A DNA stretch of 64,000 bases from Limnospira fusiformis SAG 85.79 (GTDB lineage Bacteria > Cyanobacteriota > Cyanobacteriia > Cyanobacteriales > Microcoleaceae): positions 5,709,363 to 5,773,362 of the forward strand of contig NZ_CP051185.1 in NCBI RefSeq assembly GCF_012516315.1. The letters run 5' to 3'. Each line of letters opens with the position of its first letter. Position 1 is the stretch's first letter. The translations under genes and the position numbers were made by a program. The notes under the pieces were generated by a model. It did no database searches. It had not been told where the DNA came from and worked only from the letters and a program-made list of their open reading frames with translations. Of the stretch, positions 9,294 to 17,654 are shown one piece after another.

Positions 9294-9965
9294 AATTGGG
9301 AACCCCAAAAAATATCGTTTTATTCATTATAGACAACCAGTGAGGGTTGACAACAGCCGGGAACTCATGATAAGATATTGACATATCGTTTCATAATAAG
9401 AATATATGCAGCAACCAAAAAAATGCAACTATTTCCATTATCTAAAGTATAGCGCAGACCCCCCAAAAAGGCAACCCCACCCCCCCAAAAAAAATTTTTT
9501 CGCAACATTTCTTAATTTTTTGTTACAAAAGTTAACATAATGACCTAGTGATGGCGATAATGCGATCGCGGTAGATGGGAGGATGCGGTAGATGGGAGGA
9601 TTCTGTATTCGGGGAATATTTTGGCTGAGAATTTGCGTAAATTGTTTGACGGAAATTGATAAATAATTATATTTGCCGACGAAACTTTCCCAGGCGGTGC
9701 TAGAGGGAGAAACGGAGGAGTTGGAGCGGACTCTGGACAGTAACTACGGACTGTTCGGGTTAGTAGTCACGAACTGCGAAAGTGCGATCGCCGATTGTCC
9801 AGAGCCGGAAATTCATGTCTATATTGGTCAAATCTGACTATATATGACTAGATTCTTGTTGAGACTTTACAATGCTTGGTAACTTTTGTGGATTCGCTAT
9901 ATCCTTGTGATACTGAAAGAATTGACCAAGCAAATTCTGCACGCGGGGACTAATTTGAGGCTGAG
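9294..9965. other. Non-coding interval with a possible short gene remnant
   Basis: This is about 670 bp without a convincing gene. It has C-rich and A-rich runs near 9460-9500 and a nearly tandem 'gcggtagatgggagga' repeated at about 9571 and 9587. A plus-strand open stretch at about 9669-9837 encodes an acidic peptide ending EPEIHVYIGQI. It could be the tail of a decayed gene, but I do not recognise a family. Confidence 0.4.
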
Positions 9966-10892
9966 ATGGTCAAAATTCTGGTGATAGTGATAGTTGGGGT
10001 TCTGGGAGCGATCGCTCTTTTGGAACTAGGGTTACGGGTTTTTTTTGGTTTTGGCAATCCTTTGATTTATGTATCTGATGAGGAGATCGGCTATTTATTG
10101 GCTGGTGATCAGAGTAGCAGACGATTTGGCAACCGGATTGAGATTAATCAATATTCTATGCGTTCTCATGCGATCGCCCCTACACCAGAAGATAACACTC
10201 TCCGGATCATGTTGTTAGGAGATTCTATTGCTAATGGTGGATGGTGGACTGATCAGGATGACACGATTTCTGCCATGATGACACAACAGCTTCAATCCCA
10301 ACTACCAGTCAAACAGGTGGAGGTTCTCAATGTTTCTGCTAATTCCTGGGGACCCCCGAATCAATTGGCTTATGTTCAGAAGTTCGGTTTATTTGGTTCT
10401 CAGATCTTAGTTTTGCTACTCAATACCGATGATTTGTTTGCTAGAATCCCTAATCCTCACATTGTCGGACGCGATCGCAACTATCCAGACCAAAAACCTC
10501 CTTTAGCCTTGTTGGAACTGTTTAACCGCTATTTAGGACGCGATCAGCCTATCCCTCCACCTTCTCGCCCACGTCCCCAGGATGTGGTGGCTTATAACCT
10601 AGATATGATTAGAGAGCTAAATGCGATCGCTCTTCAACAGGGGGCTCAATTCCTACTGCTGATGACTCCCCTACTACGAGAAATCGGTGAGCCAGGACCA
10701 AAGGACTACGAACTTAAAGCACGCTCACGTCTGCAATCGCTTACCCAACAGGAAAATATTAAATTTATCGATTTTCTCCCACCCTTCAACAGCCACCCCG
10801 ACTCCCCGAGTCTCTACCGTGACCACATCCATCTGAGTCCCCAAGGTAATCAACTCGTAAATGAATTATTACTTGAGCAACTTAATTTATAG
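9966..10892 (+). CDS. SGNH/GDSL hydrolase-like protein with N-terminal membrane anchor
   Basis: A 308-residue protein. Residues 3-28 form one hydrophobic segment, a signal anchor placing the rest outside the membrane. Block I is LLGDSIANGG with the presumed nucleophile serine. Block V is DHIHLSPQGN with the Asp-x-x-His pair. These fit the SGNH fold used by esterases and polysaccharide O-acetyl esterases or transferases. It stands alone at the edge of the repeat zone. A cell-envelope glycan substrate is plausible but unproven. Confidence 0.8.
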   Translation: MVKILVIVIVGVLGAIALLELGLRVFFGFGNPLIYVSDEEIGYLLAGDQSSRRFGNRIEINQYSMRSHAIAPTPEDNTLRIMLLGDSIANGGWWTDQDDTISAMMTQQLQSQLPVKQVEVLNVSANSWGPPNQLAYVQKFGLFGSQILVLLLNTDDLFARIPNPHIVGRDRNYPDQKPPLALLELFNRYLGRDQPIPPPSRPRPQDVVAYNLDMIRELNAIALQQGAQFLLLMTPLLREIGEPGPKDYELKARSRLQSLTQQENIKFIDFLPPFNSHPDSPSLYRDHIHLSPQGNQLVNELLLEQLNL

Positions 10893-11126
10893 TTAAGAGT
10901 GCGATCGCCGCTGTTCGTCGATGGGGGTTGCTCTCAGGTTTCTGCATCATCCTCATTTGAGCGGACGATACGTCGGACTCCGACGCGCGCGATACGTGGC
11001 ACTCCGACGCTGGCGATCGCTTGTTTCGAGAAACCCGGTTTTTTGAAAAAACCGGGTCATCAGCAAATTGGGTTATCAATTACACCGACAGAAAGGAAGT
11101 CATGGGATTTATAAATTGAGGGGTCG
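10893..11126. repeat. Repeat block with short direct repeats and the REP palindrome
   Basis: This block starts the repeat zone. It has 'gatacgt(c/g)g(g/c)actccgacgc' direct repeats and one copy of the palindrome AAACCCGGTTTTTT/AAAAAACCGGGT at 11031-11057, beside a HIP1 octamer. No gene is supported. Confidence 0.6.
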
Positions 11127-11164
11127 ATGAAGGTTGTTGTCAATGCGAGGCGATGAATTGCTTT
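11127..11164 (+). pseudogene. Start-fragment of a DUF3368 PIN toxin gene
   Basis: 'gatgaaggttgttgtcaatg' at 11127 and the bases after it nearly match the first 38 bases of the intact PIN gene at 38812. The match ends at the adjacent hicA gene. It is a truncated gene scrap with no coding capacity. Confidence 0.6.
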
Positions 11165-11166
11165 AA

Positions 11167-11379
11167 TTAAGTGTTGTTGAAAACATCCCAATCAATTCCC
11201 AGTTGTCGCAGTGCAGACCGTAGAGTTCCAATTTTGAGATCGCGACTTCCCCAATCCGGTAACACCGAAGCTTGCCCTGTGTTGGGATTCAACCACTTTC
11301 GGTGAGAGCCACCCCCGCGCCGGGGCAATTCTTGACAACCCAATGCTTTCAGTTTTCGGGCCACTTCGCGATACTTCAT
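11167..11379 (-). CDS. hicA: HicA family toxin (mRNA interferase)
   Basis: A small basic protein of 70 residues. It has the HicA dsRBD-like pattern: KYREVARKLKALGC, then RRGGGSHRKW with the catalytic-type histidine, then the GTLRSALRQLG helix. HicA toxins cleave mRNA and are neutralised by HicB. I start it at the ATG at 11379, which overlaps the hicB stop as ATGA and implies translational coupling. The longer upstream frame is inside hicB. It appears intact. Confidence 0.88.
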   Translation of the reverse strand: MKYREVARKLKALGCQELPRRGGGSHRKWLNPNTGQASVLPDWGSRDLKIGTLRSALRQLGIDWDVFNNT

Positions 11380-11621
11380 GAACTCACGACTAAAGTTTCT
11401 AGCCACACAGAATGATCGGCATCGGCAACACATAAATTTGGGGGTAAAGTTCGACCCAAATCCTCATAAATCTCGACCACGGCAGCCAGGGCATCCTGAA
11501 CGTTGGCGAGGGCTTCCTCGGCGGTGTCGCCCTCGGTCAGAAGTTCTGGCAAGAGTGGGGACGTCACAGTAAATCCCCCTTCGGGTTGGGGGGAGAGCAG
11601 CAAAGGAACTTTATAAAGCAT
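11376..11621 (-). CDS. hicB: HicB family antitoxin
   Basis: An 81-residue protein of the HicB partial RNase H-like fold (VPLLLSPQPEGGFTVTSPLLPELLTEGDTAEEA split across the usual strands). It lies directly upstream of hicA with a four-base overlap. The order hicB-hicA is common in cyanobacteria. The GGFT and 'TEGDTxEEA' patterns are typical of HicB. It is probably also the autoregulator of the pair. Confidence 0.88.
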   Translation of the reverse strand: MLYKVPLLLSPQPEGGFTVTSPLLPELLTEGDTAEEALANVQDALAAVVEIYEDLGRTLPPNLCVADADHSVWLETLVVSS

Positions 11622-12116
11622 TGTTTGGAGATTCTCCTTTTGGGTTGAGTTGTATCGAATATTTTCCAGTTTTTATAACGCCTAATTTTAGCACTTGTAG
11701 CTGCTTTTAGTCAATGCTTTGAATGAGTGGCGATCGGGGCAAACGAGATAGGTGCGATCGCTCTTCGCGTAGCACAGGCATCTTGCCTGTAGTGGACCGA
11801 CACGGCTAAAAATGTGCTTTCGTGTAGGGTGGGTTAGGCGGCTGAAACCCAGGCGGTGATGGCAATCTAGCAATCCGCCGTAACCCACCGTTTAAGGTGT
11901 GTCGGTTCAGTATAATCGAGAGCGTCGCTCCCATCGTGTCAACCCCCAGCCCTCATGGCTCCATCGGAATTGCTGACGACAGCGGTTGTGGCGATCGCAT
12001 TCCGGCGTCCGGACACGACTCGGAAGGTGTTTGATGTGATGCCGCGAGTCAAGCCGTCCGAAGGGCGGGCAATGCTTTGGAAGCTCGAAATTCGTGTTAT
12101 AATAGATAGCCGTCGA
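11622..12116. repeat. Dispersed repeats: palindrome, 90-bp GGTGGGTTA element and mini-ORF repeat copy
   Basis: The palindrome 'acaggcatcttgcctgt' lies at about 11774. A copy of the 86-90 bp element bounded by 'tagggtgggttaggcgg' and 'ccgccgtaacccaccg' lies at about 11824-11913. The R1 repeat with its conserved mini-ORF (ATG at 11955, MAPSELLTTAVVAI) follows. No functional gene is supported. Confidence 0.7.
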
Positions 12117-12134
12117 AATTTTAGAGGTGAGTTG

Positions 12135-12173
12135 ATGCGGTCAATCAAGGGAATTTTTAAAGGCGGGTTCTAG
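12135..12173 (+). pseudogene. 5' fragment of an AF2212-like antitoxin gene
   Basis: Thirteen codons, MRSIKGIFKGGF then stop. The leader and first codons match the intact antitoxin at 32113 (MRSIKGIFKDG). The upstream leader 'ccgtcgaaattttagaggtgagttgatg' is uninterrupted here. This gives a natural empty-site comparison for the inserted RNA element at 31706-32104. Confidence 0.7.
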
Positions 12174-12189
12174 ATTTTAGGAGTGGTGT

Positions 12190-12444
12190 ATGAATGCAAA
12201 GTCCATGTCTACTTCGGAAACAAAAATTTATAATTACACGGTGATTTGTGAAAAAGAATCAGAGGGGGGTTATCATGCTTTTTGTCCGGTTTTGAAAGGG
12301 TGTTACAGCCAGGGAGATAATTTTGAGGAAGCCTTGGTAAATATCACCGAAGCAATGGAATTATATATTGATAGTTTGCTTGAGGATAAAGAACCGATAC
12401 CTGAAGAGAATCTGATCATCAAGCCTGTCCAGATCCCCCGATGA
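12190..12444 (+). CDS. HicB-like antitoxin (partner hicA truncated)
   Basis: An 84-residue HicB-type protein (EKESEGGYHAFCPVLKGCYS, QGDNFEEALVNITEAMELY). A good Shine-Dalgarno, TAGGAG, precedes the start. Its stop overlaps an ATG (ATGA at 12441) that begins a HicA-like MSNFPTVKAKDF but continues for only about a dozen genuine hicA codons. The antitoxin is therefore an orphan in this module. It may still act on other HicA proteins in the cell. Confidence 0.8.
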   Translation: MNAKSMSTSETKIYNYTVICEKESEGGYHAFCPVLKGCYSQGDNFEEALVNITEAMELYIDSLLEDKEPIPEENLIIKPVQIPR

Positions 12445-12518
12445 GTAATTTTCCGACAGTTAAGGCGAAAGATTTTAGATGGTTGAATGTAAAATTTACC
12501 TTGATGTTTGTTGTTTGA
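12441..12518 (+). pseudogene. hicA 5' remnant fused to the PIN gene below
   Basis: It begins MSNFPTVKAKDF, a typical HicA start coupled to hicB. At about 12476 the sequence changes to that of an unrelated PIN gene read out of frame, and translation stops at 12518. The body of the toxin was replaced. Confidence 0.65.
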
Positions 12519-12961
12519 ACCGCCCCTTTGATGATTGGAGTCAAGAACGGATTCGCATAGAAGGAGAAGCTGTCCTCAACATTCTCCATCGAATTAATGC
12601 CCAAGGTTGGCAGTTGATTATGAGTTAAACAATTGCAGCAGAACTGGAAAAAATGAGCGATTTAGAAAAATTAGAAAATATCAGAGAAATTTTGAACTTG
12701 GCTACGACGGTTGTTGAAATTGACGATGCAATCAATATTCGTTCACAAGAGTTGGAACTATTGGGATTTGGACTGTACGACGCTTTTCATGTTGCCAGCG
12801 CTGAAAGGATCAAAGCAGATGTTTTGTTGACGACAGACGATCGCCTGCTGAAAAAGGCAAGTAACAATCAAGATGGATTGCGGGTTAAAGTGAGCAATCC
12901 GGTTAATTGGTTGATGACGATTTTTCAACAAGAAGGAGGAATGACTGATGACACCTATTGA
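12479..12961 (+). pseudogene. PIN-domain toxin gene with one in-frame stop
   Basis: One continuous frame from ATG 12479 to 12961. It begins MVECKIYLDVCCLNRPFDDW, a PIN N terminus with the first aspartate, and ends with GLYDAFHVASAERI, LLTTDDRLLKKA, the C-terminal acidic cluster. A single TAA at 12626-12628 interrupts it between WQLIMS and TIAAELEK. Internal initiation at ATG 12653 would lack the N-terminal aspartate. This is probably an inactivated toxin. A second relic of the same family lies at 20652. Confidence 0.75.
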
Positions 12962-13142
12962 ATTGAGAAGACAAGGTTATCAAGTTTTAGTTGAGAATCT
13001 GGGTCAAATTAATGCGATTCGCTTTTTACAACAGGTGGGATGGGGACATGGCGATTACACGAAAGAACGAGAAAATCTGCTGAAGTCGGTGACGCGAGAT
13101 GAGTTTTGGCAAGATATTCAGAAAATTAGAAATCGCCGATAG
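12948..13142 (+). CDS. Small protein paired with the PIN gene (probable antitoxin)
   Basis: A 64-residue protein, MTPIELRRQGYQVLVENLG, overlapping the end of the PIN frame by 14 bp. Its start pattern (M-T-x-x-E-L-x-x-x-G) and its GHGDYTKER segment recall small proteins adjacent to PIN toxins of this family in cyanobacteria. The antitoxin function is inferred from position only. Confidence 0.55.
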   Translation: MTPIELRRQGYQVLVENLGQINAIRFLQQVGWGHGDYTKERENLLKSVTRDEFWQDIQKIRNRR

Positions 13143-13676
13143 ATTGGCTTTTGCTGGTGGATTCCCGCCGCCGATTTTTGAGTCAGAATATAGGGTCAAT
13201 TTATTATGGTCTTCGCACACGCTACGCGATCGCTCTTCGCGTAGCACAGGCATCTTGCCTGTAGTGGACCGACACGGCTAAAAATGTGCTTTCGCGTAGG
13301 GTGGGTTAGGCGGCTCAAACCCATGCTGTGAAAGCCATATATCAATCCGCCGTAACCCACCGTTTAAGGTGTGTCGGTTCAGTAGGGTGGGTTAGGCGGC
13401 TCAAACCCATGCTGTGAAAGCCATATATCAATCCGCCGTAACCCACCGTTTAAGGTGTGTCGGTTCAGTATAATCGGGAGCGTCGCTCCCATCGTGTCAA
13501 CCCCCAGCCCTCATGGCTCCATCGGAATTGCTGACGACAGCCGTTGTGGCGATCGCATTCCCGCACCCGGACACGACGCGGAAGGTGTTTGATGTGATGC
13601 GCCGGGTGCAGCCGTCCCCACAGAAGCGCGATCGCGTTAAGCTGGAGAGCAGTTGAAGTGGGAAAAGCGATCGCTC
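13143..13676. repeat. Repeat block: palindrome, tandem 86-bp elements and R1 copy
   Basis: The sequence repeats the order seen at 11.75-12.07 kb: 'acaggcatcttgcctgt' near 13247, the GGTGGGTTA element (here duplicated), then the R1 mini-ORF repeat (ATG at 13513) ending 'cacagaagcgcgatcgc'. After that octamer the flank differs from the other R1 copies. Confidence 0.7.
13297..13468. repeat. Perfect tandem duplication of an 86-bp palindrome-bearing unit
   Basis: Units 13297-13382 and 13383-13468 appear identical. Each starts 'tagggtgggttaggcgg', contains the complementary 'ccgccgtaacccacc' arm and ends 'gtgtcggttcag'. The copy at about 11824 has only one unit and a diverged loop. Confidence 0.85.
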
Positions 13677-14297
13677 ATGTCCAATTTGGCAGTACCGGCA
13701 AATCGAAGAAAAGTTTATCTCGAAATGGCTTTGCGTCGATGCCGTCCGGGTCGGGGTAGTAGTCTAGCATTTCTCCAATCGCGAACTTGGAATCATCCCG
13801 TGACTGATCTCAGAACAATTATTCAAACGCCTTTTGTTATCGTGGGAGGAATTGCCACTCGGCTTTATATGCCCGAACGCATGACCGATGATTTAGATAT
13901 TTTAATTTGGGCAGAAAATTCTGACCGCATTTATGGAGAATTAGAACAGGCGGGAAGTCAAAGGGTGGGAGCGTTAAATATTGGCGGGAGTACCTGGCAG
14001 TTATCGGATGGAACGATTCTAGACGTGCTGGAATTCGAGCAAGCATGGATTGCCGATGCGATCGCTTATCCCAACTTTTCCCCGGATGGGTTGCCGGTCA
14101 TTGCATTGCCCTATTTAGTATTGATGAAGTTGCAAGCCAGCCGTTCTCAAGATCTGGCGGATATTAGCCGGATGTTGGGGGGGGCGGATGAAGAGATGTT
14201 AAATTCGGTGCGATCAGTTATCGGGATTTATCTTTCGGATGCTTTAGAGGATCTGGAAAGTTTGATCGCCCTGGGTCAATTGGAGATGGGGAATTGA
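13677..14297 (+). CDS. Nucleotidyltransferase-fold protein (AbiEii/MNT-like)
   Basis: About 206 residues with the pol-beta nucleotidyltransferase pattern: VIVGGIATRLYMPERMTDDLDIL gives the GG segment and the D-L-D metal-binding pair when split, followed by a third acidic position in TILDVLEF. Such domains occur in abortive-infection and toxin-antitoxin nucleotidyltransferases. No HEPN or other partner is adjacent. The first 45 residues are arginine-rich and may be upstream sequence rather than true protein. The ATG at 13677 follows a HIP1 octamer. Confidence 0.6.
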   Translation: MSNLAVPANRRKVYLEMALRRCRPGRGSSLAFLQSRTWNHPVTDLRTIIQTPFVIVGGIATRLYMPERMTDDLDILIWAENSDRIYGELEQAGSQRVGALNIGGSTWQLSDGTILDVLEFEQAWIADAIAYPNFSPDGLPVIALPYLVLMKLQASRSQDLADISRMLGGADEEMLNSVRSVIGIYLSDALEDLESLIALGQLEMGN

Positions 14298-14975
14298 ATC
14301 CAATGCTTCGGAAATGCAGTATGTGCACACACGCCTTCCGATCGCTCCTTTTCCGGGCATCTTGCCTGTATAATCGGGAGCGTCGCACCCATCCCGTCAA
14401 CCCCCAGCGCTCATGACCCCATCGGAATTGCTGACCACAGCCGTTGTCGCGATCGCATTCCCGTACCCGGACACGACGCGGAAGGTGTTTGATGTGATGT
14501 GGCGGGTGCAGCCGTCCCCACAGAAGCGCGATCGCTCTACCCACAGACTAGGCGATCGCTCGTTTTCCCGGCATCTTGCCTGTATAATTGGCAGGGTCGC
14601 AATCCTTGGCGGAACCGGAGTTATACCGATTGAGGACTGGGGCGATCGCCACTTCTGCTAATATACCCGCTTATGGGGGGAGTAAGGGGGGATGTCGGCT
14701 GGGAGTCGGCGGTTGGCGATCGCTTTGGCGGGTGATATAATTCGGGTTGATGCCTCAATAAATTCTTTCACCGCAGGGGGAGGTGGCAAGGTGCGATCGC
14801 ATTACATCACAGCCAGCCTACCACTACCCTAGCAGGATTACTGAAATCCAGGGAAATGAGGATGGCGATCGCACAGATTTTAAATATAGACAATGTAAAA
14901 ATGTTAAATATTATGCGAGATATTTTGGGGCTATCTTAAAAGTTCAATTCCACAGTCATTGTTACCCCGCTTGTC
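14298..14975. repeat. Composite repeat: R1, PIN fragment, SDR fragment, R3 start
   Basis: In order: palindrome 'gggcatcttgcctgt', R1 mini-ORF repeat (ATG 14413), a PIN-gene scrap encoding GGTGVIPIEDWGDRH at about 14608-14652, the SDR 3' fragment (about 14645-14790), and the first 80 bp of R3. The last part (14880-14975) is AT-rich leader for the next gene pair. Confidence 0.75.
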
Positions 14976-15305
14976 ATGGAAAATCTGCCGGTTAACCTAG
15001 ATAATGAAACTTTAAGACAAATCGATGTTTTATCCAAAAAACAGAATTTGTCTCCTTCTCAAATTGCTAAATTAGCGATCGAATTTTGCTCCCTGCTGCC
15101 ACCTGCTGTATGGTTAGCCGGTAACGTCGTTTCCGGTGCCGAAAAAGTTGAGATGGCTAATATTGTCGCCCGGGCTATTTTGGAAAGTCAGTACCATGAA
15201 GCTATACAAAAAATTCAACCGCAGCTAAATAAGGAGTGGTTAGATTCTTTGGTAACTGAAGACGATATCCTTGATGCTGCAGTTAAGCTAACTCAAGATG
15301 ACTGA
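14976..15305 (+). CDS. Putative antitoxin upstream of PIN toxin
   Basis: A 109-residue protein. The N terminus (NLDNETLRQIDVLSKKQNLS, PSQIAKLAIEF) resembles a ribbon-helix-helix DNA-binding segment. The acidic C terminus (VTEDDILDAAVKLTQDD) overlaps the downstream PIN gene by eight bases. Arrangement and size fit a type II antitoxin. It appears intact. Confidence 0.65.
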   Translation: MENLPVNLDNETLRQIDVLSKKQNLSPSQIAKLAIEFCSLLPPAVWLAGNVVSGAEKVEMANIVARAILESQYHEAIQKIQPQLNKEWLDSLVTEDDILDAAVKLTQDD

Positions 15306-15831
15306 GACTTTAAGGTTGTGCTTGGATCTGAATATTTGGTGTGCGGCTCTGTTAGCTTCGGTGAAGGGAAGAGAGGGAACTTCTTGTCAAACTTTGGTGG
15401 ACATAGTTCGACAGGGCAACTGTTTGGTTGGAAAAGTCGAGATCGTCATCTCTTGGGGAATGTTGAATAGGTTGCAAGAGGTTCTGGAAAATCGACCGGA
15501 ACTTCAAGTTTTGCGGGATGATGCGGTTTTTTATGTTGAGTTAATACGCAGTTATGCTCAATTAAGCCCGCAATTAACTTTGGGAGGAACGGGAATTATA
15601 CCGATTCAGGACTGGGACGATCGCCACGTTTTAGAAACTTCTATTGCGGGTGATGCAACTGCTTTGGTGACGGGAAATTTTAGGGATTTTCTGGTTAAGG
15701 ATTTAACGGTAATTATTCCACAACGTCATGGCATTTATAGGTCTGCAAATCGCTCTTTTCATTTGGTTCATCCTTACTTGATGATGAATTGGATTAATCG
15801 GGGTCGGGTTCCTTCGGTTTCTGATTTTTAA
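15298..15831 (+). CDS. PIN-domain protein (VapC-like toxin)
   Basis: A 177-residue PIN ribonuclease candidate. The first acidic motif is RLCLDLNIWCAAL. The C-terminal acidic motif lies in DWDDRHVLETSIAGDATALV, followed by TGNFRDF. It is translationally coupled to the upstream putative antitoxin. A fragment around GGTGIIPIQDWDDRH is the source or sister of the PIN scrap found in composite repeats at 14.61, 39.64 and 40.60 kb. Confidence 0.72.
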   Translation: MTETLRLCLDLNIWCAALLASVKGREGTSCQTLVDIVRQGNCLVGKVEIVISWGMLNRLQEVLENRPELQVLRDDAVFYVELIRSYAQLSPQLTLGGTGIIPIQDWDDRHVLETSIAGDATALVTGNFRDFLVKDLTVIIPQRHGIYRSANRSFHLVHPYLMMNWINRGRVPSVSDF

Positions 15832-15925
15832 CTGAGGTTAGTCAAATAGCTAATGTGTGGTTGGAAAGATTATTGCGTAGGTCTGGTTTTGGGGATGGAG
15901 ATAACTACTGAATAGGATTAATTCA

Positions 15926-16474
15926 ATGACTAAATTAGTGGTTTTAATTACCGGAGTTTGAGGCGGTATTGGCAAGGCAACTGCCCAGTTTGTTCACCCC
16001 CAAGTTTGGTATGTGGTGGGGGTTCAGCCAGGCAATATGTCCGCTCCTGTAGCGGAAATGGATAGGTTTTTTCAAGCTGATGTCCCGGATGTTTCTGCCT
16101 GGGAGGAGATGGCTCAAAAGTGGCGAGGTGAGGTGGCTAGGGTGGATGCGTTGGTCAATAATGCGGCCGTCATGGTTGGTCAGCCTGGTAGTGGAAACGA
16201 CACGCCAGCAGTGGGAGGGGGTGTAGTGGGTGAATTGCCTCGCTCTATTTTGCCGTGTGTCAGTTGGCCGCGTGGGGGTGCGGTGGTGAATGTCAGTCCT
16301 GTTCATGCGATCGCCACTTCTGCTAATATACCCGCTTATGGGGGGAGTAACGGGGGGATGTCGGCTGGGAGTCGGCGGTTGGCGATCGCTTTGGCGGGTG
16401 ATATAATTCCGGTTGATGCCTCGATAAATTCTTTCACAGCAGGGGGAGGTTGGATGAGGCGATCGCGAGATTGA
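15926..16474 (+). pseudogene. Decayed short-chain dehydrogenase/reductase (SDR) gene
   Basis: The frame begins MTKLVVLITGV, then TGA (15959-15961), then GGIGKATAQF, so the stop splits the TGxxxGIG cofactor motif. DALVNNAAV (the NNAG-like motif) and RGGAVVNVSPVHAIA follow. The middle of the fold is shortened and degenerate, and no YxxxK remains where expected (IPAYGGSNGG). The last 150 bp, from HIP1 at 16308 to 16463, recur as the R2 repeat at six other places, so this copy shows what that repeat derives from. Confidence 0.75.
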
Positions 16475-16528
16475 GTACCCAGTAAAAAGGAATCTCCACA
16501 TTAATCCCACATTGTTAGGAGGTCAAAC

Positions 16529-17098
16529 GTGGTTGCAGTGAATCCAGCGGTCACAAAAGTTTCCTTAGAGGATTTTTTAAAACTTCCTGAAACCAAACCT
16601 TATTCTGAATATCTCGATGGAGAGATAGCACAAAAACCCATGCCGCAGGGAGAACATAGTATTATCCAAACCTATCTATCTGCCAGAATCAATGACATTG
16701 GCAAAGCGAACAAGGGGGCTTTAGCATTCACAGAGTTAAGGTGTACTTTTGGCGGACGTTCTCTGGTGCCTGACATTTCTGTTTTCGCTTGGGAACGCAT
16801 CCCTAAGACGGAACAAGGAAGAATTCAAAATCGCTTTGAAGTTTGTCCGGATTGGGTGATTGAAATTTTATCTCCTGAGCCATCGGCAAACCAGGTAATT
16901 AAAAAGATTATTTTTAGTCTGAAGCAGGGAACAGAGTTGGGATGGTTAATCGACCCCAAAGATGAATCAGTGATGATATTTCAACTCAATCAATTGCCAG
17001 ATATCCCCTCAAAACAGGAATTTTTGCCGGTTTTAGAGAGTGTTAAAGAGATGCAGTTATCGACTACGGAAATTTTTAATTGGCTGAAAATTGAGTGA
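16529..17098 (+). CDS. Uma2 family (DUF820) putative restriction-endonuclease-fold protein
   Basis: A 189-residue Uma2 protein. The nuclease-like core residues are visible: aspartate in LVPDISVFAWE and glutamate in WVIEILSPEPS. Uma2 proteins are heavily expanded in cyanobacteria; their biological role is not established. A Shine-Dalgarno-like TAGGAGGT precedes the ATG/GTG region at 16516. In the C-terminal part a lysine-rich segment (NQVIKKIIFSLKQG) replaces the more usual LxKxxxY pattern, a mild oddity. Confidence 0.85.
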   Translation: MVAVNPAVTKVSLEDFLKLPETKPYSEYLDGEIAQKPMPQGEHSIIQTYLSARINDIGKANKGALAFTELRCTFGGRSLVPDISVFAWERIPKTEQGRIQNRFEVCPDWVIEILSPEPSANQVIKKIIFSLKQGTELGWLIDPKDESVMIFQLNQLPDIPSKQEFLPVLESVKEMQLSTTEIFNWLKIE

Positions 17099-17654
17099 CG
17101 GAATTCAATGTGATGGCGGCGTGGGGGTGCGGTGGTGAATGTCAGTCCTGTTGAAGCGATCGCCACTTCTGCTAATATACCCGCTTATGGGGGGAGTAAG
17201 GGGGGATGTCGGCTGGGAGTCGGCGGTTGGCGATCGCTTTGAGGGGTGATATAATTCGGGTTGATGCCTCCATAAATTCTTTCACCGCAGGGGGAGGTGG
17301 CAAGGTGCGATCGCATTACATCACAGCCGGCCTACCACTACCCTAGCACGATTACTGAAATCCAGGGAAATGGGGATGGCGATCGCTTTTTGAAAACCAT
17401 CCACAGCCTCTTCTAGCTTACCGCTCCGCAGCAGTTGATTACCCCTCACTAAATCCCTGACTCCCCAGAATCAAGTCTATATAGACCGGTTGGATTCACC
17501 CAGGGATTATACCATCATCAGGATATTCTTGCCAAGGATTTTAATCGACCCACAATCAACTACACTTGTCAAGTACGGATAACCGAATGCTTTATTCCGG
17601 CAAACCGAATGCCGCTGGCTCTAGGTAATGCGATCGCGGCCCTCGGTATGGGAG
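17099..17654. repeat. Composite repeat R2-R3 with antisense TPR fragment
   Basis: The SDR fragment here extends further upstream (from about 17113, 'gcgtgggggtgcggtggtg') than in other copies. It passes at GCGATCGC (17309) into R3, which holds an antisense TPR-gene scrap (about 17384-17466), then 'gtctatatagaccggttgga' and the tail 'gtacggataaccgaatgc', ending at HIP1 17631. The vapC relic begins right after it. Confidence 0.75.

Noticed and set aside
16013..16474. A 153-codon open frame that could be called a short SDR gene
   Set aside because: It is the part of the SDR relic downstream of the stop in the cofactor motif. It lacks the N-terminal Rossmann strand and the YxxxK motif.
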